From assembly GCA_964551455.1 (NCBI GenBank), contig CAZKDA010000114.1, positions 1 to 15,000 of the forward strand: a stretch of DNA of 15,000 nt. The letters are read 5' to 3'. The DNA is from JAHDHW01 sp964551455. GTDB taxonomy: Bacteria; Bacteroidota; Bacteroidia; Chitinophagales; Saprospiraceae. The first letter of the stretch is position 1, and every line of letters starts with the position of its first letter. Of the stretch, positions 6,901-12,738 are shown in pieces. Position numbers and translations under genes: made by a program. Below the pieces are notes generated by a model that did not search any database, had not been told where the DNA came from, and saw only the letters and a list, made by a program, of their open reading frames with translations.

Positions 6901-7575
6901 ATGCTTAAGGTTCAAAATCTGACCAAAACATACGACAGCGGGAGCCGCGCACTAACCGTGCTTGACGAAGTAAGTTTCGACATAGAAGCCGGAGAAACTT
7001 TTGCCATCGTAGGCCCCTCAGGTAGCGGAAAAACGACTTTACTCGGATTGTGTGCCGGACTCGACCGCGCCACCGACGGTTCTGTTACACTCAATGGCAT
7101 CAGGCTCGATGATCTGGATGAAGATGAGCGCGCTGCCGTCAGAAATAAATATGTCGGTTTCATTTTTCAAAATTTTCAACTGATCCCAACGCTTACGGCT
7201 CTCGAAAACGTGATGGTTCCGCTGGAGTTGCGCGGAGAAAAAAATGCTGAAAAATCAGCCCTTGAATTGCTGGAACGCGTTGGCCTGGCCGATCGGAAAA
7301 ACCACTATCCCAGCCAGCTTTCGGGAGGAGAACAGCAGCGCGTTTCATTAGCCAGGGCTTTTTCAAACCGTCCGAAAATACTCTTCGCCGACGAACCCAC
7401 CGGCAACCTCGATGACGACACCAGCCAAAAAGTCGTTGACCTCATTTTTGAACTGAATAAAGATGCCGGAACTACTCTGGTGCTTGTAACCCATGATCTT
7501 GATCTCGCTGCAATGACCCAAAAAATCATCCATCTAAAAGGCGGAAAAGTTGTCCAACCCACGCAAAGTCGCTAA
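6901..7575 (+). CDS. ABC transporter ATP-binding protein, YbbA/LolD type
   Basis: This 224-residue ATPase has every ABC motif: Walker A GPSGSGKTT (38-46), Q-loop Q90, signature LSGGEQQR (140-147), Walker B ILFADEP (160-166), D-loop GNLDD and H-loop H198. The sequence FIFQNFQLIPTLTALENVMVPLELRG places it in the MacB/LolD/YbbA group, which works with FtsX/MacB-like permeases to move lipoproteins or other substrates out of the inner membrane rather than import solutes. GLCAGLDRATDGSV looks most like YbbA. No permease gene is beside it: asnS is upstream and an alpha/beta hydrolase is downstream, so the partner must be encoded elsewhere. The ATG at 6901 gives the normal MLKVQNLTKTY start. Confidence 0.9.
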   Translation: MLKVQNLTKTYDSGSRALTVLDEVSFDIEAGETFAIVGPSGSGKTTLLGLCAGLDRATDGSVTLNGIRLDDLDEDERAAVRNKYVGFIFQNFQLIPTLTALENVMVPLELRGEKNAEKSALELLERVGLADRKNHYPSQLSGGEQQRVSLARAFSNRPKILFADEPTGNLDDDTSQKVVDLIFELNKDAGTTLVLVTHDLDLAAMTQKIIHLKGGKVVQPTQSR

Positions 7576-7670
7576 AGAGAACAGTGAACAGTGAAAAGTA
7601 ACGGGAAGCGGGAGGCAGGAAGCCGGACACCGGAAATCCCGACTTGTCGGGAACACCGGACACCGGACAA
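7576..7670. repeat. Short-repeat cluster after the ABC gene
   Basis: The stretch starts with two copies of GAACAGTG (from 7579 and 7586). It then contains a perfect palindrome TCCCGAC-TT-GTCGGGA (7637-7652), flanked by two identical 12-bp direct repeats CCGGACACCGGA (7623-7634 and 7656-7667). The palindrome looks inserted into a CCGGACA-rich tract. Its stem-loop lies about 60 bases after the ABC stop codon and may stabilise or end that transcript, although only ACTTTATTTTT follows, about 20 bases on. Confidence 0.6.
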
Positions 7671-7725
7671 CTTTATTTTTGACCAATTACTTTGCTAGAT
7701 ATCATTCCGCAATTGACGCTGGTTT

Positions 7726-7733
7726 TAAATTTG
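7726..7733 (+). promoter_or_regulatory. Possible -7 element (TAAATTTG) for the hydrolase gene
   Basis: TAAATTTG matches the TAnnTTTG consensus exactly and would place the start about 45 bases before the hydrolase ATG. No TTG stands at the expected -33 position, so the call is tentative. Confidence 0.3.
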
Positions 7734-7784
7734 TTTTATAAAATTATCAAATCTTTAACCCGACGATAGCAAAACACCAGGCTG

Positions 7785-8594
7785 ATGGAAGAGGGATTTT
7801 TGGAATATCAGGATTCAAAAGTACATTTTTACAGGTTTGGAAGCGGCGAAAGATTACTCATTGCGCTGCATGGTTACGGCGACCGCGCTGATGTATTTTT
7901 GAGCTTGAAAACTGCGCTTGAAAATGATTATTCGGTGTATGCCATCGACCTTCCTTTTCATGGCGAAACGCGCTGGGATGCCCGTTCTTTTTCAAGAACC
8001 GACCTGGAAAACCTGTTTGAAATCATGTTGAAAAAAGAGCGCAAAGCGCGATTCGAACTGATGGGTTTCAGCTATGGAGGCCGCCTGATCCTGTCGTCTC
8101 TTGACGCAGTTGTCGGCAAAGTGAATAAGATCTACCTGGTGGCGCCGGACGGACTCCACTCGCACAATATGTTCAGCGCTTCGAAGGCTCCGCTTTGGCT
8201 CAGGCGGTTTTTCCAACGATGGTTTTCCAACTCAGGCGTATTGATCGCATTAGCAAATGTTTTTAATAAAACGGGGTTGTTGAATGATCATAATGCTCAT
8301 TTCGTCCGGAACAACCTGGCTACCACGAAGCGGCGCGAACGGCTTTTTAACACCTGGGTGTCTTTATCGGATTTTAAAGTCGATCAGGGAAAAGCCAAAA
8401 AAATCCTGAAAAAGTATGCGATTCCGGTCGAGCTTTATTTCGGGAAATACGACAAGATCGTTCCGCCTTCAGCCGGAGAAAAGTTTTGCAAAGGAATGCC
8501 AACTGTGCGGCTGCATTTGCTGGATGCAGGGCACCTGCTTTTGAATGAAAAGCTGAACGACCTGATCGCCAGCCAATTGAAGTCTTCCGTTTAG
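7785..8594 (+). CDS. Alpha/beta hydrolase
   Basis: This 269-residue protein has the alpha/beta hydrolase fold markers. The oxyanion segment is ALHGYGDRADVF (HG at 29-30). The strand AIDLPFHGET follows. The nucleophile elbow GFSYGG puts Ser96 as the nucleophile, the acid is probably Asp223 in YFGKYDKIVPP, and the base is His250 in DAGHLLLNEK. A cap region lies at about 125-195. No signal peptide is visible, so it is probably cytoplasmic. The substrate cannot be named from sequence: esterase, lipase-like or C-C hydrolase roles are all possible. It follows the ABC gene by 209 bases of repeats and probably has its own promoter. Its stop codon overlaps, in opposite orientation, the stop of the Gmad2 lipoprotein gene. 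Confidence 0.88.
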   Translation: MEEGFLEYQDSKVHFYRFGSGERLLIALHGYGDRADVFLSLKTALENDYSVYAIDLPFHGETRWDARSFSRTDLENLFEIMLKKERKARFELMGFSYGGRLILSSLDAVVGKVNKIYLVAPDGLHSHNMFSASKAPLWLRRFFQRWFSNSGVLIALANVFNKTGLLNDHNAHFVRNNLATTKRRERLFNTWVSLSDFKVDQGKAKKILKKYAIPVELYFGKYDKIVPPSAGEKFCKGMPTVRLHLLDAGHLLLNEKLNDLIASQLKSSV

Positions 8595-9010
8595 TAGAGC
8601 TTGATGGGTAACTCGTGTTGGCGGCTGCCGTCTTTTGCACTTATTTCAAACAGGATGAGGATCAGGGTTGAGTTTTCCCGTTTTTTTGAAACATTGACGG
8701 TAAAGCTGAAATTGCCCCATTCGGGAGCGCCGGCGTCTGTCGTATGGAAACCGCTTGCCAGTTCTTCGTGACCGTCTTCTACCACCCAATTGAAGTTTGC
8801 TTCAAAAATTTGTCCCATGCCTGTAATTCGGAACTCATGCACCCCGGTTTGTTCCACGGTAACATTCCTGAACCGGTCGTTGGTATAAACCTGAATTGTT
8901 GGTTTGGGTTGAACAACTGAAGTGTCCGGCTGGGATGCGGCATTGTTTTGTTCTCCACTTTGATTACAGGCCAACATTGAGATCGTGAACAAAATCCAGA
9001 GGTATTTCAT
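8591..9010 (-). CDS. Lipoprotein with Gmad2 immunoglobulin-like domain
   Basis: This 139-residue protein begins with a lipoprotein signal (MKYLWILFTISMLAC, lipid-modified Cys15), followed by a Q/S/N-rich linker and one domain. The domain order (IQVYTNDRFRNVTVEQTGVH, then IFEANFNWVVEDGHEEL, then a glycine-containing FSFTVNVSK strand) fits the Gmad2 immunoglobulin-like family found in exported proteins including spore-germination associated ones; the role here is unknown. It is probably anchored to the periplasmic face of a membrane or to the outer membrane. It lies 62 bases downstream of the outer-membrane barrel gene on the same strand, with a possible promoter of its own between them. Confidence 0.75.
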   Translation of the reverse strand: MKYLWILFTISMLACNQSGEQNNAASQPDTSVVQPKPTIQVYTNDRFRNVTVEQTGVHEFRITGMGQIFEANFNWVVEDGHEELASGFHTTDAGAPEWGNFSFTVNVSKKRENSTLILILFEISAKDGSRQHELPIKLY

Positions 9011-9035
9011 AATTGGGTGATTATTGGGTTTGTTT

Positions 9036-9043
9036 CAAAATTA
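9036..9043 (-). promoter_or_regulatory. Possible -7 element (TAATTTTG) for the Gmad2 lipoprotein gene
   Basis: On the minus strand TAATTTTG matches TAnnTTTG exactly, 25 bases before the ATG at 9010. The -33 position reads CTTT instead of TTG. The gene may therefore be read both from here and from the upstream barrel promoter. Confidence 0.3.
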
Positions 9044-9072
9044 TAGACTCCGGGAGCATTGAAAGCAGACCA

Positions 9073-9987
9073 CTAAAATTTAATACCATACTCCAGGTTT
9101 ACCACAAAACTACGGGTCAGGCCGTCCGGCCTTTGATCTCTGACGATGAATGGAACGCCCAGGTTCAGTTGCAGGGCATTCCGGTGGTTTATTTCATAAT
9201 CGAAATAGAGGTTGCCATTCAGGGTCAGGCCCTGCGACCCTTCGATTTCCTGTTCAGCGCCTGCGGCATCTGTAAATTTGTCGTTCGCCAAATGATAGAT
9301 CGGCAAAAGCCCCGGAGTGATTTTAAAGCTGTCGCCCACCTTGATAGGATATGCAACTCGGAGTATGATGTCGCCGTTCCGCTTAAAATTCCGGGTAGTC
9401 TGGAAGGTGCGGAGGATTGAATTTGCTGGATAATTTTCAGCGAGGAATTCATTGCTGTTTTGGGTCAATGGTTGCTGAAAAGCTGCGATGATCCGTAAGT
9501 TATTGATGGTAAATCCAACGCCGGCGATGAGATCGAAGGTGCCGAGGCTGGATTGGTAATCCATTGGGAGAGGGAGCATGTCTTTGGTGACATTGCCGTC
9601 CGTGAGTGGAATTTTCGTGCCAAGTGTCACTACCGTTTTATCGGAAACCTGGTAATTGGCGCTGAGATAAAGATCAGACAGCCCAAAAACCGAAATATCG
9701 TTTCCGGATTGCGAAAGCGAAGTCAGTCTCACATCCATTGAAAATGGTTCATTGATCTGCCGGTTGTATTCCAGGTATGCCCCTGCAACGGAGATTGAGT
9801 AGTCGGCGCTTCCGTAGAATACCCCGGCTTTTAGCCGGTTTTTCTGTAAAGGAATGCTATCTGCTGCTTCCGGCTTAAAGCTATTGACGGTGCATACGCC
9901 TGCATCGCTGCAACCTTGTCCATAAGTCAAATCCAGCGGGAGTAAAAAGAATATGGCGATTAAAAGACAGGGGAATATTTTCATCAT
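9073..9987 (-). CDS. Outer-membrane beta-barrel protein with CX5C motif
   Basis: With the start at 9987 the protein has 304 residues: a signal peptide (MMKIFPCLLIAIFFLLPLDL, cut near YGQ-GC), then a short segment with C26-S-D-A-G-V-C32, then alternating beta strands to the end, finishing LEYGIKF with a terminal aromatic residue as in outer-membrane barrels. Segments such as LGTKIPLTDGN and a later SLGTFDLIAGVGF resemble Phenol_MetA_deg-type transporter barrels; this is inference. A longer frame starts at 10032, but a strong promoter (10004-10033) lies inside that extension, so I use the ATG at 9987 (9984 is equally possible). The CX5C just after the signal peptide could form a disulfide or bind metal in the periplasm. 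The Gmad2 lipoprotein gene follows it. Confidence 0.82.
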   Translation of the reverse strand: MMKIFPCLLIAIFFLLPLDLTYGQGCSDAGVCTVNSFKPEAADSIPLQKNRLKAGVFYGSADYSISVAGAYLEYNRQINEPFSMDVRLTSLSQSGNDISVFGLSDLYLSANYQVSDKTVVTLGTKIPLTDGNVTKDMLPLPMDYQSSLGTFDLIAGVGFTINNLRIIAAFQQPLTQNSNEFLAENYPANSILRTFQTTRNFKRNGDIILRVAYPIKVGDSFKITPGLLPIYHLANDKFTDAAGAEQEIEGSQGLTLNGNLYFDYEINHRNALQLNLGVPFIVRDQRPDGLTRSFVVNLEYGIKF

Positions 9988-10003
9988 CAAAAAGGAATTT
10001 TTG

Positions 10004-10033
10004 CAAAGGTAAGCAGATAAGGGTTTTTGCAAA
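10004..10033 (-). promoter_or_regulatory. Promoter of the CX5C barrel gene
   Basis: On the minus strand TTTG (10033-10030), an 18-base spacer and TACCTTTG (10011-10004) match the Bacteroidota consensus in both boxes. Transcription would begin near 9997, leaving a leader of only about 10 bases before the ATG at 9987. This decides the start codon. Confidence 0.6.
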
Positions 10034-10173
10034 TTTCAAAATAGCATTTTCGTTTTTAAAAGGTACAAAATTATATGAATTTACTTTCCGAAAAGGGATG
10101 CTTTAGCCGGTTTGTATAGGATTGTGGAAACCGAGACGATTACACAAGGAGAGAATAAACCGGAGGCGCCGGG

Positions 10174-11658
10174 TCAATCTGATTTCAGTATGATGCGGGC
10201 ACCGGTCATGATAGAGAGCGAGTTGATCTTGTCATTCTGCGGGCCAAGTCCTTTCGTGACCTGATGGTGGTAGGTCGATCCTAAAAAGATACTCATCCGG
10301 GAGTTGAAAAAGCGTTCGACACCCAAGCCCAGGTTGGCGGTGACGAAAGTATTGTCGATAAAGTTGCCTCCTTCAAAGATGCCATCATAATTTTTGGCAG
10401 CGTGTGGGTCCATTCTTCTGCTGGCAATTTCATTGGTGCTGCCTACTTGTTGTGATGTGTATTCATAAAGTGTTTCGATCGTCATGTTAAAGGAAGCGCC
10501 GGAATGAGCATAAACGTTCCATTTGTTTTGATCCATAAAATAGTACCTGAGGTGTAGCGGTACTCTTACGATATCGAGTTGGACGCCCAGCAAACCCTGC
10601 TGTACATAACCTCCGTCTTCAAAACTGCCGCTGACTTCAAAGATGTTGCGGGAACCGTAGTATTTTGCCGAATAGATGGCGCCGGTTTCCAGTTCCCATT
10701 TATGGTATTTGATCCCCAGGGTAAGCCCACCGCTGTATCCCATTGCGATTTGGTTAAACTCTTTTTGGTGAAATTTTTCGTCGTAGGGAGTTGTGATATA
10801 ATCTGCGTCTGCGCCAGCCAGTACACCGATACTGATCAACATAGAAGAAGGCAAAGACTTGCAGGTAAGGCAGTCCGGCAATGCCGGAGATCCGCCGGAA
10901 TCGCTGATTTTGCCAGGAGAGTAGGGACTTATCGGCATCAGGATTGAAACCGGCTGATGTGCCATTGTTTTGCTCGCCGGAAACGCCAGCGACTGCCTGA
11001 GCAGATCAGCGATAAGGTAAGGCGGTTGAAAACCGGTAAAATATCTGTCGGAAATGCTCAGGTTATTTTTAAAATCCAGCCCAACTTCTTTTTTCAAATC
11101 ATTGCTGCTGTCGGTTTTGGGTTGTTTTTCAGAAGCGGTTGTTTCTGAAATCGTGTTTGTGTAATCTGAAACGGGTGCTGAATTACTCTCAGCGTTTTGC
11201 GGTTGAGTGGTAATTACCTGTTCCGTTATATGGGTTGTAGTTTCAGGTTTTTGATGAGGGAGCAGAGCGCTTTCGTGGATTTCAAAAGTATTCAGCGCTG
11301 TATGGGGTTTCTGTTTTTGGAAAGGTAAAAACTGGATAATCGTAAAAATTATCAGCAGCATAAGCCCGATCTCTGCCACTTTATAACGGTACAACTTACG
11401 GCGAAGAGAATAGGCGTCATCTAATTTTTGTTCCATCAAAGCCCAGTGAGCAGGGTTATAACCGGCTTCCAGGTTTTCGAGATTGCCAAATGCCATTCCA
11501 TCGATCAGTACATCCTCCAATTCCAGGTTTTCGGGAGCATCGGCAGCGTCGAGCTTTTGCTCCATCAGTTCCCAGTCTTCAGGCCTGTATTTGGCCTTCA
11601 GGTTCTGAAGTTTATCCCGGAAATGTTTATCGAAATTGTTACTCTCCATATCGTACAT
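10174..11658 (-). CDS. Predicted dual-membrane-spanning anti-sigma factor (Dma-like), PorT-like barrel
   Basis: This 494-residue protein has an unusual layout. Residues 1-93 are hydrophilic and contain two copies of one motif: NLKAKYRPEDWELMEQKLD (19-37) and NLEAGYNPAHWALMEQKLD (62-80). A single transmembrane helix follows at about 94-113 after basic residues (RRKLYRYK), then a T/S/Q/P-rich linker to about 270, then an eight-stranded-type beta-barrel (about 274-494) of the PorT / outer-membrane beta-barrel kind. Such proteins encoded next to ECF sigma factors in Bacteroidota are thought to hold the sigma factor with the cytoplasmic part while the barrel sits in the outer membrane; the Dma family of Bacteroides thetaiotaomicron is the described example. 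The start at 11658 overlaps the sigma gene by 20 bases; the ATG at 11649 is an alternative. The overlap suggests translational coupling. Confidence 0.82.
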   Translation of the reverse strand: MYDMESNNFDKHFRDKLQNLKAKYRPEDWELMEQKLDAADAPENLELEDVLIDGMAFGNLENLEAGYNPAHWALMEQKLDDAYSLRRKLYRYKVAEIGLMLLIIFTIIQFLPFQKQKPHTALNTFEIHESALLPHQKPETTTHITEQVITTQPQNAESNSAPVSDYTNTISETTASEKQPKTDSSNDLKKEVGLDFKNNLSISDRYFTGFQPPYLIADLLRQSLAFPASKTMAHQPVSILMPISPYSPGKISDSGGSPALPDCLTCKSLPSSMLISIGVLAGADADYITTPYDEKFHQKEFNQIAMGYSGGLTLGIKYHKWELETGAIYSAKYYGSRNIFEVSGSFEDGGYVQQGLLGVQLDIVRVPLHLRYYFMDQNKWNVYAHSGASFNMTIETLYEYTSQQVGSTNEIASRRMDPHAAKNYDGIFEGGNFIDNTFVTANLGLGVERFFNSRMSIFLGSTYHHQVTKGLGPQNDKINSLSIMTGARIILKSD

Positions 11659-12202
11659 AATTTGCAGCGAGCATTGTTTTCAATTTTTGTCTCGCTTTCA
11701 CCAGATTAGAACGCGATGTACTTTCGGTAATGCCCAAGTCGTCGGCGATTTCTTTGTGCGAATATCCTTCGATGACATAAAGGTTGAAAACAACCCGGTA
11801 TGCGGGGGAGAGGCTTTGAACAGCGTAAAGGATCTCTTTTTCACTACACATACTGATCGCATCCGCATCGGTATCATTCAGTTGATACGCATTTTCAATA
11901 TCTTCGGTTCTGCGGCGAATGCTTTTCCGGTAAAAATCGATCGAGGTATTGACCATGATCCTCCGGATCCAGGCGCTGATCGATGTGCCGGGCTGATACT
12001 TTGCGATGTGGGTGAAAACCTTTAAAAATCCTTCATGTAAAATGTCCAGGGCATCTTCACGATTGTTACTGTAGCGCAAACAAACTCCCATCATTACGCT
12101 ATAATGATCTTCGTATAGTTTTTTTTGCGCCCATCGCTCTTTGTTGACACAAGCGGCGATGAAATCTTTTTCCTCGTGGTGTAAATGCAAAGCAAGATCC
12201 AT
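11639..12202 (-). CDS. ECF-type RNA polymerase sigma factor
   Basis: This is a sigma-70 family ECF factor that would direct RNA polymerase to a small regulon, probably for envelope stress. From the ATG at 12202 it has 187 residues: region 2 contains AQKKLYEDHYSVMMGVCLRY, then DALDILHEGFLKVF and SAWIRRIMVNTSIDFYRK, and region 4 contains LSPAYRVVFNLYVIEGYSHK with the helix-turn-helix IADDLGITESTSRSNLVKAR. A longer frame reaches 12298, but those 32 extra residues are basic and aromatic and unlike the family, whereas MDLALHLHHEEKDFIAACV is a normal start. It is the promoter-proximal gene of a pair; its stop lies inside the start of the dual-membrane regulator gene, which is the usual sigma/anti-sigma order. 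Confidence 0.93.
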   Translation of the reverse strand: MDLALHLHHEEKDFIAACVNKERWAQKKLYEDHYSVMMGVCLRYSNNREDALDILHEGFLKVFTHIAKYQPGTSISAWIRRIMVNTSIDFYRKSIRRRTEDIENAYQLNDTDADAISMCSEKEILYAVQSLSPAYRVVFNLYVIEGYSHKEIADDLGITESTSRSNLVKARQKLKTMLAANYVRYGE

Positions 12203-12510
12203 GGACAAATGTTTGTTTTTAAAGGAGTCCAATTTGCCATACTTTAAATAATAAAAAAACTTTTGGAACCTTTTGCCTCGAAAGTTATTGCTTTTCAATC
12301 AAATAACGCCTTCGTCAGATTTTATGCTGCTTGAGCTTTCAGCCTGACCGGTTCCGGTTTTTTGTTTAAAGTACGATACAATTTAAAAAATCCGTCGTTT
12401 CAAATGAGCTATGTTAAAAGTAAACGTAATTCGTTTAACTTTTTAATTTTTACATTCCTTTTAACATTTTTTTTCCCGCTAATATGTCTGCCGGTAGTTA
12501 AAAATGAAAG
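12203..12510. other. Divergent intergenic region between the ECF sigma gene and the lipoprotein gene
   Basis: The region is AT-rich and must contain the promoter of the sigma/anti-sigma pair. On the minus strand TAACTTTC (12287-12280) is one base from the -7 consensus but lacks a -33 TTG. On the plus strand an open frame runs from an ATG at 12404 to 12598 (64 codons); it starts with a Lys-rich, hydrophobic, signal-peptide-like segment and ends in sequence similar to the Big_5 lipoprotein (see next entry). I do not see a promoter for it. Confidence 0.5.
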
Positions 12511-12582
12511 GCATCTGTTGGCACTTTTGACGGAAGGCCCTCAAGACGGGCAGCTTCCGCTATTTGATTCGCAGCGTTCTAC
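12511..12582 (+). pseudogene. Degraded copy of the 5' part of the Big_5 lipoprotein gene
   Basis: These 72 bases align with 12790-12860 in the lipoprotein gene at about 52 of 72 columns with one single-base gap; the best part is 39 of 50 ungapped (12533-12582 against 12811-12860). The similarity keeps the codon frame. The copy reads GPQDGQLPLFDSQRST where the gene reads GPRDEQPPVLDSLRST. Upstream of the gap, in the shifted frame, it reads ASVG against ANVG. The copy stops five codons later (TAA at 12596), so it cannot make the Ig-like domain. It may be the remnant of a partial tandem duplication or of a lost paralogue. Together with the hydrophobic start at 12404 it could still encode a 64-residue secreted peptide, which I think less likely. 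Confidence 0.55.
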
Positions 12583-12638
12583 CCGTGAACAAGTATAATT
12601 AAAAAAAATGCGAATCCGCGATTAACCCAAAGTTGAAT

Positions 12639-12646
12639 TATATTTG
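12639..12646 (+). promoter_or_regulatory. -7 promoter element (TATATTTG) of the lipoprotein/lptB unit
   Basis: TATATTTG followed by CGGC is an exact match to the Bacteroidota -7 box and is the best such site between the duplicated fragment and the lipoprotein gene. The -33 TTG is not at the usual distance. Transcription near 12653 would give a leader of about 85 bases carrying the repeat hairpin. Confidence 0.45.
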
Positions 12647-12690
12647 CGGCAAGTAGTTCGTGGTTTGTAGAACCGATGAACTACGAACCT

Positions 12691-12715
12691 GCCTGCCTTT
12701 AGCAGTCAGGCAGGC
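12691..12715. repeat. GCCTGCCT/AGGCAGGC hairpin in the lipoprotein leader
   Basis: A perfect 8-bp stem encloses a 9-base loop. It lies in a tract of GTAGTTCGTGG / GAACTACGAAC-type short inverted repeats (12654-12689) and shares its stem sequence with the hairpin at 4464-4490, so it is probably a dispersed element. It ends 8 bases before an ATG at 12724 and 23 before the ATG at 12739, and would lie in the predicted 5' untranslated region. Confidence 0.55.
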
Positions 12716-12738
12716 TTCAAACTATGAACTATATTTTG

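Noticed and set aside
7623..7667. CCGGACACCGGA repeats considered as a CRISPR array
   Set aside because: There are only two 12-bp copies, with one palindromic spacer and no cas gene nearby.
9013..9420. Plus-strand open frame of 135 codons
   Set aside because: It is antisense to the beta-barrel gene and its residues show no protein family pattern.
9988..10032. 15-residue N-terminal extension of the CX5C barrel protein
   Set aside because: A consensus promoter lies inside it and the extension would disrupt the signal peptide.
12203..12298. 32-residue N-terminal extension of the ECF sigma factor
   Set aside because: The extra residues are basic and aromatic and unlike ECF sigma starts, while the ATG at 12202 gives a standard beginning.
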